Origin: Pseudomonas sp. P818
GTDB lineage: Bacteria; Pseudomonadota; Gammaproteobacteria; Pseudomonadales; Pseudomonadaceae
Length of the DNA stretch: 64,000 bases
Assembly (NCBI RefSeq): GCF_000418555.1
Contig: NZ_ATKM01000001.1
Location: 1-64,000 of the forward strand
Direction of reading: 5' to 3'
Positions within the stretch are counted from its first letter, which is position 1; every line of letters begins with the position of its first letter. Shown piece after piece: positions 47,068 to 55,175 of this stretch. Made by a program: the position numbers and the translations under genes. The notes under the pieces are model-generated. The model did no database searches. It saw only the letters and a program-made list of their open reading frames with translations, and was not told where the DNA came from.

Positions 47068-48870
47068 TCATGGCTGTTGCACCGCTTGCGTTTCCAGCAA
47101 CTGCTTGAGGATCTCGGCCGGGTCGGCGCGTCGTTGGGCGCGGTACAGGGCCACGTGGTTGACGAACAGGGTGGCGCGGTTGACCAGGCTGTTGCCGATA
47201 ACCGGTTTGCGCGCGAGCTCTTCCTTGATGCGCTGGAACTGCGCCTGGATCACCGCGTTGGTGTAACGGGTACCGCTGGCCATGTTGTCGATGTAGATGG
47301 CCACCGCGCCGTTTAGCGCCTTCGTGCCGTTCTCGATGGCTCCAGCGAATATCTGTGCCGAGGCGGCGTCGTTGTTCTGCTGCGCCTGACGCTGGCTCTG
47401 CCGCAGGTTGGTCAGGCGGATGTTGTAGTTGTTGATGGTCTCGGCTACCAGAGCAGCGGACTGGATCAGGTTGCCGGCCGCCTCTTCGCGCTGGCGGGCG
47501 ATCAACGAGACGTTGCGCTTGAGCTCCTCGTTGACCAATCCGAGCTCGGCCTGCAGGCGCGGGTCGGTGGCGCTGGCGATGATGCTGTCCAGGCGTTGGG
47601 TCGGGTCCTCGGCATCGCCGATATCGTCGGTCAGGCCGGCCAGGCGTCCCTGCTTCTGCCATTGGGCGAACAGCTCGTCGTAGCGCGAGCGGGGAGCGGA
47701 CAACGCGCCGATAGCCACGCGAAAGCCGGTGGTTTCGTTGCGTTGCTCGCTGCCGTCAGCACCGAACAGCGGGTACTCGCGGCGCATGCCGGTGAACAGC
47801 GTGCCCTCGCCTTCCAGATAGTTGCCGCCCTTGACCACGAAGCCGCCATAGGTGCCCTGGCGGCGCCCGGCACTGACCAGCTGGAAGGACTCCTGAACCA
47901 TCTCGGCGGCGTTGCCGATCACGTCGAACAAACCCAAAGGGTTGGCTTTCCTGGTGCCGATGGGCATCAGTCGAGGTGCCTGGCCGGTACCACCTGCGAC
48001 CTGGTTGAACACGGCCCATTCGCCCAGCGGGCCATCGTCGTCGCTGCCTTCGACCGGGCGCGGGAATAGCCGCGCCTCCAGCTCCTGGCGGCTGACTTCC
48101 GAGCCGCCGCGGGCGGCGAACTCCCATTCCACTTCGGTGGGCAGGCGCACGAACGCAGCACCGCCCTCTTCTGCCTTGCTGCCCCGGCCGCTGACAGGCA
48201 GCAAATCACGGTGATTGGCCAGCAGCCAGGCGCTATAGACCGCTGCAAAACGCTCGGCCTCGAAACGTGACAGCTTCACTTGCGGCAGGCGCCCGGCCGC
48301 GCTGGTGACGGGCGCGCAGTCCGGTGCCGGTTCGCCGCTGGCCAGCGCCTGAGCCTGGGCCATGACCTGAGCGTACTGGCGCGCGGTGACCTCGTACTTG
48401 CCGATGAAATACATCATCGGCTTCAACGGGCTGCCGGTATCGATCTTGGGCAGGCGTTCAGCGATCTGCTTCTGCCACTGTGGGGCCAGATCCTTCAGGC
48501 TGAACTGGCCGTTGATGAAGTCGCGGCGATACCCGGAGATGAAGGACTGCTTGTAGCCGGCCTCGCCCTCGCTGAACGGATAGCCCAGGCTGACTTCGCG
48601 ATCATCCAGGCTGCCCTGGGTCAGCACATAGACGTGGCGGAAGACCATTTCACCGCCACAGGGTAGCGGCAGGCTGACGTCACCCGCCAAGGGTTTGGGG
48701 TTGTCCAGCTTGGCCAGTTGTTCCGCATCCAGCTCGCGCGGAGCCTCGGTTTCCGCCTGCGCGGGTGTGGCAGCGTTATTTGTCGCTGGTGGCTCGTCGC
48801 CAGGCGAACAGGCCGCCAGAGCCAGTGTGGCGAACACCAGGGCGGAAGCAGCGAAACGACAGTCAGACAT
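47068..48870 (-). CDS. tagR: T6SS periplasmic sensor TagR, sulfatase-modifying-factor fold
   Basis: TagR acts in the periplasm to promote PpkA activation. The 600 residues contain a formylglycine-generating-enzyme-like domain (KYEVTARQYAQVMAQ; RLPTEVEWEFAARGG; NPLGLFDVIGNAAEMV; TGFRVAIGA), followed by a helical C-terminal region. FGE-type catalytic cysteines are not evident. The N-terminus MSDCRFAASALVFATLALAAC looks like a lipoprotein signal with lipobox LAAC and serine at +2. The ATG at 48870 overlaps the tagS stop by 8 nt. Confidence 0.9.
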   Translation of the reverse strand: MSDCRFAASALVFATLALAACSPGDEPPATNNAATPAQAETEAPRELDAEQLAKLDNPKPLAGDVSLPLPCGGEMVFRHVYVLTQGSLDDREVSLGYPFSEGEAGYKQSFISGYRRDFINGQFSLKDLAPQWQKQIAERLPKIDTGSPLKPMMYFIGKYEVTARQYAQVMAQAQALASGEPAPDCAPVTSAAGRLPQVKLSRFEAERFAAVYSAWLLANHRDLLPVSGRGSKAEEGGAAFVRLPTEVEWEFAARGGSEVSRQELEARLFPRPVEGSDDDGPLGEWAVFNQVAGGTGQAPRLMPIGTRKANPLGLFDVIGNAAEMVQESFQLVSAGRRQGTYGGFVVKGGNYLEGEGTLFTGMRREYPLFGADGSEQRNETTGFRVAIGALSAPRSRYDELFAQWQKQGRLAGLTDDIGDAEDPTQRLDSIIASATDPRLQAELGLVNEELKRNVSLIARQREEAAGNLIQSAALVAETINNYNIRLTNLRQSQRQAQQNNDAASAQIFAGAIENGTKALNGAVAIYIDNMASGTRYTNAVIQAQFQRIKEELARKPVIGNSLVNRATLFVNHVALYRAQRRADPAEILKQLLETQAVQQP

Positions 48871-50062
48871 CGCGAATTCCTTGAGAGGCGTCGATCCGGG
48901 CCACACGCCGGCCTCCCAGCGCAGCGGCGAGGGCGCTGGCCAGCAGGACGGCACCGAGGGCCACCAGATAGTGCACGGGCAGCAGGCGACTGGCGTGATC
49001 GCCCGGCGCCTGCACGAAAAGATGGTTGATACCGCCCTCTGCCAGTCGGTACAGCAGGGCTGACAGGACGCTGGCGAACAGGCCGCTGTACAGCGCCTGA
49101 ATGATCAGAAACAGCAGCAGCGCGCCGCTGCCGAAGCCCAGCAGGCGCAGCACCGCCAGTTCACGCTGTTTGCGCTCGACCGCGGCCAGGGCGCCGGCAC
49201 TGGTGGCAGCCACGGCGCCACCCAGCGCCAGGGCGGTGATCAGCCAGAACAACAGATCGAGGTTGCGGCTCAGGGCCTGAACCTGGGCGATCTGCGCTGC
49301 CTGAGTGACTACCTGTATATGCTGTGCGGCGAGGTACTGGCGCAGCGGCTCGACGTCCTCGAGCGTACGCGCATACAGACGAAACCCCGGGTAGATACGT
49401 GGCGCCTGGGTCGCTGCCGCGCCGGGCCAGTCCAATACAGGCACAGCCAGACCATCGCGGTAATCCTCGACAGCCTCAAGCAGGGCCATCGGCGCGAACA
49501 GCGCATCGCGCTCGAAGGCGGACAATGGCAGTACCGCCAGCACCTGCAGGGTGGTCTGCTGCCACTGCAGATCGCTGCCGCGCTGGCGTCCGAAGCGGGC
49601 CTGCAGCTGGCTGCCGGGTGTGACACCCAGCTTTTCGGCAGCGGTGTGGCTGAGCACCACCTGTTGCAGCATCTGCGGCACCGGCAGGCCTTGCAGCAGC
49701 GGATCGCCGGGCGCCGTCGGCAGCATCTCCACGCTGACCCTCGCCTCCCCTGGCGCAACCTGCAATTCGCTGGTGGCCGCGATCTGCCGGGTACGTGCAA
49801 TGGCGAAGGCGACGTCCTCGCGTTGGCTCAGCGCCTCGATGAACTCTGCCTGCAGGCGGGTACCGCCCAGTGGGATGATCTCGCGCACCGCAGGATCGCG
49901 TTGCAAGCGCTCGGTCAGGCTGCCGACCAGGCCGTACTTCAGGCCGAACAACACCAGCAGCGGTGCGATCACCGCCACCAGAGCCAGCACGGCGCAGGCC
50001 GATAGGCGTGCTTCGCGGCGGTAGTCCTGCCAGGCCAGGCCGGCGATCAGCAGCGGGCGCAT
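48863..50062 (-). CDS. tagS: T6SS-associated ABC permease TagS
   Basis: TagS is the membrane part of the TagST ABC complex that works with TagQR upstream of PpkA. The 399 residues have an N-terminal helix (LSACAVLALVAVIAPLLVLFGL), a large periplasmic domain and three C-terminal helices (LLFWLITALALGGAVAATSAGALAAV; LLLFLIIQALYSGLFAS; LVALGAVLLASALAAALG), the MacB/FtsX layout. The ATG at 50062 overlaps the tagT stop by one base (TGATG). Confidence 0.92.
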   Translation of the reverse strand: MRPLLIAGLAWQDYRREARLSACAVLALVAVIAPLLVLFGLKYGLVGSLTERLQRDPAVREIIPLGGTRLQAEFIEALSQREDVAFAIARTRQIAATSELQVAPGEARVSVEMLPTAPGDPLLQGLPVPQMLQQVVLSHTAAEKLGVTPGSQLQARFGRQRGSDLQWQQTTLQVLAVLPLSAFERDALFAPMALLEAVEDYRDGLAVPVLDWPGAAATQAPRIYPGFRLYARTLEDVEPLRQYLAAQHIQVVTQAAQIAQVQALSRNLDLLFWLITALALGGAVAATSAGALAAVERKQRELAVLRLLGFGSGALLLFLIIQALYSGLFASVLSALLYRLAEGGINHLFVQAPGDHASRLLPVHYLVALGAVLLASALAAALGGRRVARIDASQGIRDV

Positions 50063-50781
50063 CAGGCAGCGTGCTCCAGATGGGCGCTGACACCGCCGTC
50101 GGCGTCGCGCCGGCAACTCATGCGCAGGATGTGCAGGCCGGCGCGCTGCGCCAGCGCTTCGTCGTGCGTCGCCACCACGCAGGTCGCACCGGTCTCTGCG
50201 GCCTGAGTGAGCAGCAGCTGCATGACGCGTTCAGCGTTGAGCGGGTCCAGCGCCGCAGTGGGTTCGTCAGCCAGCAACAACTGCGGCCCGTGTGCCAGCG
50301 CTCGCGCGCAGCTGACTCGTTGCCGTTGGCCGATCGATAACTGCGCCGGATACTTGGCAAGCTGCTCCTGCACATCCAGCGCCTGTGCCAGACGCTGTAC
50401 CTGGCCGTTGTCCGGCATGCCGAGCAGTTGCCGGGGCAGTGCGATATTGCCGCGCACGTCGAGAAAGCCGAGCAGCCCGCCGGCCTGCAGCACGTAACCC
50501 AGATGCCGGCTGCGTAGCTGCGCCAGCTGGCTTTGCCGGCCCTGCCGCCACAGCTCGGAGATATCGCTGACAGTGCCGGCCAGCTCCAGATCGAAAGCCT
50601 CGGCGGAATCCGGAGCCAGCACCAAGGCCAGCAGATCGAGCAGCGTGCTCTTGCCGCAGCCGCTGGGACCGACCAGCGCCACCTGCGCGCCTGCCTGCAG
50701 CTGCAACCGCTCGATGGCCAGGCTGTAGCGCTGTGCGCCCTGGCCACGTTGCTTGAGGACCTGCTGCAGGCGAATCATCAT
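50062..50781 (-). CDS. tagT: T6SS-associated ABC ATPase TagT
   Basis: TagT is the ATPase partner of TagS. The 239 residues include Walker A GPSGCGKST (38-46), Walker B LLLADEP (168-174) and the H-loop in VVATHDEAL. The ABC signature reads LSIGQRQ (148-152 onwards) instead of LSGGQ. It overlaps ppkA by 4 nt, so the module is translationally coupled. Confidence 0.93.
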   Translation of the reverse strand: MMIRLQQVLKQRGQGAQRYSLAIERLQLQAGAQVALVGPSGCGKSTLLDLLALVLAPDSAEAFDLELAGTVSDISELWRQGRQSQLAQLRSRHLGYVLQAGGLLGFLDVRGNIALPRQLLGMPDNGQVQRLAQALDVQEQLAKYPAQLSIGQRQRVSCARALAHGPQLLLADEPTAALDPLNAERVMQLLLTQAAETGATCVVATHDEALAQRAGLHILRMSCRRDADGGVSAHLEHAA

Positions 50782-53700
50782 GGCAGCGTCGACAGCGGTA
50801 CACGGTACAGGGCGTCGCCTGGCTCGGCGTTGCCGAAGCGCACCCAGTTGGCCATGTCGTTGTGGAAGGTTTCGTAGAGGCGAATCTTCGACTCCAGCTC
50901 GTCGATGAAGTCCTCCTGCTCGGCCACCGACAGCGACAGCCAGAGATCCTGGGTCATGCTCAGCGCCTTGCTGCGATACGGCAGGCCGTCGAGGTATTCG
51001 CCGAGCACGCCGCTCTGCGCCAGGTTGGCGCCCTGGCGCAACGCCGACGGATCGCGACTCATGTAGGCGCTGGCGCTGGCGATCTCGCTGAAGAAGTCGG
51101 CCGGCGAGGTCTTGGTCTTGCGCGCGGCGTCGACGATCAGTTTGAGCGACTGCTGCAGGTCGTTGAGCTGCAGTTTGGTCAGCATCACGCAGACCTGCAG
51201 TGTCGGCAGGTTGGGATTGCTCAGGTCGCGGTCGGCGGTCCAGGCGCTGACCAGCTGCGGCGCCTGACTGGCGCTGCGGCGGCCGAGAAAATCCATGTGC
51301 ATGGCGTAGCCGATGGCCTGCGACTTGGCCGCCAGGTTGGCGCCGCCGGCCAGTTGTGGCATCACGGGCGCCTGCTGTGCGCGGATCTGCTGCGCCAGTT
51401 CGGCGAAGGTCGAGCCGATCTCGCGTACGCGCTCGCCGAAGGCTTCGACGTCACCGCCTGGTACCGAGACGTAGAGGTCGCCGATCTGCGGGTTGCTGTC
51501 GGCCGTCAGCACCCGATACTGCTGCTCGGCCGAGGCGTGGTTGGCCTTGCCGGCCGGCGTGCGCAGGTGCAGGGCGAAGATCTTGATCTGCTTGCTCAGT
51601 GCGGCCTGGCGCACCTCGGCTTCGTTCATCCGGGTGCTGCTGTACGGGTCGTTCTTGCGCAGTGCGCCCGCATCGCTGACCAGCAGGATCAGACGCCCGC
51701 CATAACTCGACCAGTCCATGCCCTCGACGGCCTGCATGATGCCGGCGAAGGCATCCTCGTTGAAGGAATGGCTGGACACGCTGGTCGCCTGCACCTGTTC
51801 GGCGGCGCGCAGGAAACGCTGCGGGTCGCTGCCCTCCTGCAGGCTGACCAGGGTCTTGCTCAGGTATTGCAAACCCGGAGTGCGCTCGGTGCTGTTGCGA
51901 TAGCCGACCAGGCCGAAGCTGACGTTGTCCAGTTCGCCACGTGCCTGTAGCTGGCTCTGCAGCTCGCTGACCACCTGGCGCACGCGGTCGATGTAGGGCT
52001 GCATCGACACCGAGGTGTCGACCACTAGCACGATGCCGGTGCGGAAGCCTGAATCGGCGGCTGCCGCCGGTTTGCCGGCAGCCGACTGGGACTGCGCAGC
52101 GTTGCCGGGATCGATGGAGGCGATGTTGAGCAGCTGCACCGGCCGGCCCTCGGCATCGAAGGCCTCACGGAAGTCGAAGATCGGCATCAGGTAGAACTGA
52201 TCCTGCGGCACCGCGCTGGCGGTGGGCTCCAGCGCCACCACCTGCGGTACCTGCTCGGGGTCGTTCTGCGCCTTGAGCAGCAGTTCGCGAGCCTGGCTGG
52301 TGCGATCGATCAGGCGCTCCACGTCCGCCGCCTGTTGCATGAACAGCACAGGTGCTCGCCCCGAACGTTCGGTGAACTTCAGTACCAGGCTCTGCTTCCA
52401 GTCGGCAGCCTGGTCGGCGGCGATCCAGCCCTGCACCCGGCCATCGCTGGCCGCACCGACCTGCAGCCAGGTCTGGCCGTCCTGGCTGCGCTTGGCGTAC
52501 ACGTAGAGCACCGAGAAGGCCGGCAGCGCCTCGCCGCTGGCGGCGCCGGGAGTGTTCAGCAGTTGCGCGCCGGGCTTGGCCAGGATGCGTTGGTAGAGAG
52601 TCTTCTTGCCCGGCATGAGCAGCGGATGCTCGCCAGCTTCACCCGTGTCGGCTACTTGCTGTGTGTCTGCGACTGGCTGTTCGTTGCGCTGCGGTGGGGT
52701 GTCCGAGGCCACCACCGGAGACGGCTGGGCGAGCCACCAATAGGCGCCGCCACCCAGACCCAGCGCGGCGGCTACGGCCACCGCCAGCAGCGCCATACGA
52801 GGGCTTTTGCTACCAGCAGTGGACGACCGCCCCGCTACGCTGGCTGCCGTGGCAGTCGGTGCGGGTGCCACGGTCGGCGCTGGTGCCGGTGCGCTGCGTG
52901 GAATCTCGATGGATACCGGTTGCAGCTCCCCCAGCTCGCTAGTCGAGGGCGCGCCCAGAGTGGTCTGCTGAGTGAGCGCTGGACGGATCACGGTCGCATC
53001 CGAGTCGGGTGCTGGCTGGGCATCGAGCGCGGCCAGCAGTTCCCCGGCATCGTTGAAGCGCTCATCCGGGTTCTTCGCCAGCAGGCGTTGCAGCAGGGTC
53101 TGATAACGACTGTGCTGCAGCGGCAGTTCCGGCAACGGCTGAGTCAGGTGTGCCAGCGCCGTGGACAGTGCATCGGTGCCCATGTACGGCAGCTCGCCGA
53201 CCAGTATTTCGTAGAGCACCACGCCGAGAGCATAGAGGTCGGCGCGGCCGTCGATATCCAGACCGCGTGCCTGTTCGGGGCTCATGTAGTTGGGCGTGCC
53301 GACGGCAAAGCCGACCTGGGTGAACTGGGTACTGTCATCGAGTGACTTGGCGATGCCGAAGTCCGACAGCACCGCCGTGCCGTCGGCGCGAAAGAGGATG
53401 TTGGCCGGTTTCACGTCGCGGTGGATCAGCCCCTGGCTGTGGGCATAACCCAGCGCCGAGGCGATCTGGCGGATGTACTGCAAGCCCTGCTCGGGGCTCA
53501 GGCCGGCGGCGATACGCTCGCTCAGGGTACCGTTGGGCAGGTACTCCATGGCCATGTAGTAGTGCTCGCCGGCATTGCCGATGTCGTGCACGGTGACGAT
53601 ATGCGGATGCGCCAGGCGCGCCAGGGTCTTGCCCTCACGCAGGAAGCGCTCGCAGAACGAGGCGTCGGCGGCCAGCGCCGGGGCCATGATCTTCAAGGCT

Positions 53701-53801
53701 ACCTTGCGCTCAAGTGAACGTTGCAGCGCCAGGTAGACGGTGGCCATGGCGCCTTCGCCAATCATCCTGTCGATGTCGAAACCGGGAATGTTCAGGTCCA
53801 T
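50778..53801 (-). CDS. ppkA: T6SS serine/threonine kinase PpkA with VWA domain
   Basis: PpkA phosphorylates Fha1 and switches on the H1-type T6SS. The 1,007-residue protein begins with a Hanks-type kinase: glycine loop IGEGAMATV, lysine K37 in VALK, catalytic HRDVKPAN (127-134) and DFG (147-149), then GTPNYMSPEQARG. A membrane helix lies at about 335-355 (RMALLAVAVAAALGLGG), followed by a periplasmic region and a von Willebrand A domain from about 585 with the MIDAS motif DTSVS. The ATG at 53801 overlaps the pppA stop by 10 nt. Confidence 0.96.
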   Translation of the reverse strand: MDLNIPGFDIDRMIGEGAMATVYLALQRSLERKVALKIMAPALAADASFCERFLREGKTLARLAHPHIVTVHDIGNAGEHYYMAMEYLPNGTLSERIAAGLSPEQGLQYIRQIASALGYAHSQGLIHRDVKPANILFRADGTAVLSDFGIAKSLDDSTQFTQVGFAVGTPNYMSPEQARGLDIDGRADLYALGVVLYEILVGELPYMGTDALSTALAHLTQPLPELPLQHSRYQTLLQRLLAKNPDERFNDAGELLAALDAQPAPDSDATVIRPALTQQTTLGAPSTSELGELQPVSIEIPRSAPAPAPTVAPAPTATAASVAGRSSTAGSKSPRMALLAVAVAAALGLGGGAYWWLAQPSPVVASDTPPQRNEQPVADTQQVADTGEAGEHPLLMPGKKTLYQRILAKPGAQLLNTPGAASGEALPAFSVLYVYAKRSQDGQTWLQVGAASDGRVQGWIAADQAADWKQSLVLKFTERSGRAPVLFMQQAADVERLIDRTSQARELLLKAQNDPEQVPQVVALEPTASAVPQDQFYLMPIFDFREAFDAEGRPVQLLNIASIDPGNAAQSQSAAGKPAAAADSGFRTGIVLVVDTSVSMQPYIDRVRQVVSELQSQLQARGELDNVSFGLVGYRNSTERTPGLQYLSKTLVSLQEGSDPQRFLRAAEQVQATSVSSHSFNEDAFAGIMQAVEGMDWSSYGGRLILLVSDAGALRKNDPYSSTRMNEAEVRQAALSKQIKIFALHLRTPAGKANHASAEQQYRVLTADSNPQIGDLYVSVPGGDVEAFGERVREIGSTFAELAQQIRAQQAPVMPQLAGGANLAAKSQAIGYAMHMDFLGRRSASQAPQLVSAWTADRDLSNPNLPTLQVCVMLTKLQLNDLQQSLKLIVDAARKTKTSPADFFSEIASASAYMSRDPSALRQGANLAQSGVLGEYLDGLPYRSKALSMTQDLWLSLSVAEQEDFIDELESKIRLYETFHNDMANWVRFGNAEPGDALYRVPLSTLP

Positions 53802-54529
53802 GAGACGGGCTCGCTCGCCTTGATGACGATGGCGGTGATGTTGTCGGGTGCGCCACGGGTCAGGCCCAGATGGACAAGGCTGCGCACCACCTGATAGGGG
53901 TCGCTGTGCGTCAGCACATCGCGGATCTCGTGGTCTTCGGCGGTGCGGGTAAGGCCGTCGCTGCACAGCAGCCAGCTGTCGCCGGGCTGGATGTCGAAGA
54001 CGCTGCAGGCGAGCTCCAGTTGGTCTTGCACGCCCACCGCGCGAGTGACGATGTTGGCGCGCGGATGCAGGCGTGCTTCGGCCTCGCTGAGCAGGCCGCT
54101 GTCCTGCAGGTCCTGCACATAGCTGTGGTCACGAGACACTGCCTGCAGCTCACCCGCCCTCAGCCGGTACAGGCGGCTGTCACCGGCCCACAGGCACAAA
54201 CCTTGGTCGCCGCGGGTAACCAGCAGCACCACGGTGCTGCCCATCATGGTCACGCCGCGTAGGTGGGTTTGCTCGCGCACGGCGCTGTTGACCTGGCTCA
54301 GGGTGAGCCGCAGAACATGTTCGTAGTCACTCAGGTTGTCGCTCGCCTTGATGTTGCGCAGGCTGTCGACGATCAGGCTGCTGACGTAATCGCCGGCCGC
54401 GTGCCCGCCCATGCCATCGGCCACGACCCAGAGGCCCGCTTCGGGACGCTCCAGATAGGCGTCTTCGTTGATCTGACGAACTAGGCCGACATGACTGTAG
54501 GCCGCCGACTGGTAATGCAGTGCAGTCAT
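53792..54529 (-). CDS. pppA: T6SS PP2C phosphatase PppA
   Basis: PppA removes the phosphate that PpkA puts on Fha1 and so opposes T6SS activation. The 245 residues carry the PP2C metal motifs NEDAY (21-25), VADGMGGHAAGD (37-48), WAGDSRLYR, LCSDGLTR and DNITAIVI. The ATG at 54529 overlaps the tagF stop (ATGA). Confidence 0.97.
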   Translation of the reverse strand: MTALHYQSAAYSHVGLVRQINEDAYLERPEAGLWVVADGMGGHAAGDYVSSLIVDSLRNIKASDNLSDYEHVLRLTLSQVNSAVREQTHLRGVTMMGSTVVLLVTRGDQGLCLWAGDSRLYRLRAGELQAVSRDHSYVQDLQDSGLLSEAEARLHPRANIVTRAVGVQDQLELACSVFDIQPGDSWLLCSDGLTRTAEDHEIRDVLTHSDPYQVVRSLVHLGLTRGAPDNITAIVIKASEPVSWT

Positions 54530-55173
54530 TGCGCGACGACCTCCGGCCCCAGCAGATAAGCCGCGAAGGATTCGGTCGGTGGCAGCCCCTGGCAACGGCG
54601 CAGGCCAGCCGCGATGCGTTGCGAGCCACGCCCCCACCACAGACTGGCGCCGCTGCAGGCTTGGGCGGCAAGTGCGGCCAGACGCCCCGGGGCATCGACC
54701 ACCGGCCAGTGCTGCAGACCATACGCCTCGTCATGCGCAGGCGTCGCCGTGTCCGGCAGGGGTTCCAGGCGCTGTACCTCGCTCTCGAAGTCTTCGAAGC
54801 GGGCGCCCTCTTCCAGGGTGCTGAGCAGCAGATCCTCGATCCGCTCGAACCACGTTTCGCTTGCCTGCAAGGCTTGCAGCGGCTGCCCACCGGGGATACG
54901 GCAGGCAACCGTCAGCGGGAAGTAGCGGCCGACGCGGTCGATGCTCGGCATCAGCACCCCGGCCATGGCCTCGCTACCGCACACGCCTGGTGCCAGAGCG
55001 AAGCGCCACAGCGGGCTGGTCAGGTAGGCGTCCAGCCAGCTTTCGCCGAGCTGGCCCTGGCTGGTCTGCAGGCCAGCCGACAGCCAGGTGTCCCAGCTGC
55101 GCTGGAAGTCCTTCGGCAGGTTGCGTTCGATGAAGTCGCCGCGACTGGCGACCTTGCCGTAGAAACCCATCAT
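54526..55173 (-). CDS. tagF: T6SS post-translational repressor TagF
   Basis: TagF represses the H1-type T6SS post-translationally, independently of PpkA. The 215 residues start MMGFYGKVASRGDFIERNLPKDFQRSWDTWL, the family signature, and contain GRYFPLTVACRI and SLWWGRGSQ. Two adjacent ATG codons (55173, 55170) are possible. It lies 2 nt after the tssM stop, between the structural and switch genes. Confidence 0.95.
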   Translation of the reverse strand: MMGFYGKVASRGDFIERNLPKDFQRSWDTWLSAGLQTSQGQLGESWLDAYLTSPLWRFALAPGVCGSEAMAGVLMPSIDRVGRYFPLTVACRIPGGQPLQALQASETWFERIEDLLLSTLEEGARFEDFESEVQRLEPLPDTATPAHDEAYGLQHWPVVDAPGRLAALAAQACSGASLWWGRGSQRIAAGLRRCQGLPPTESFAAYLLGPEVVAQ

Positions 55174-55175
55174 CG

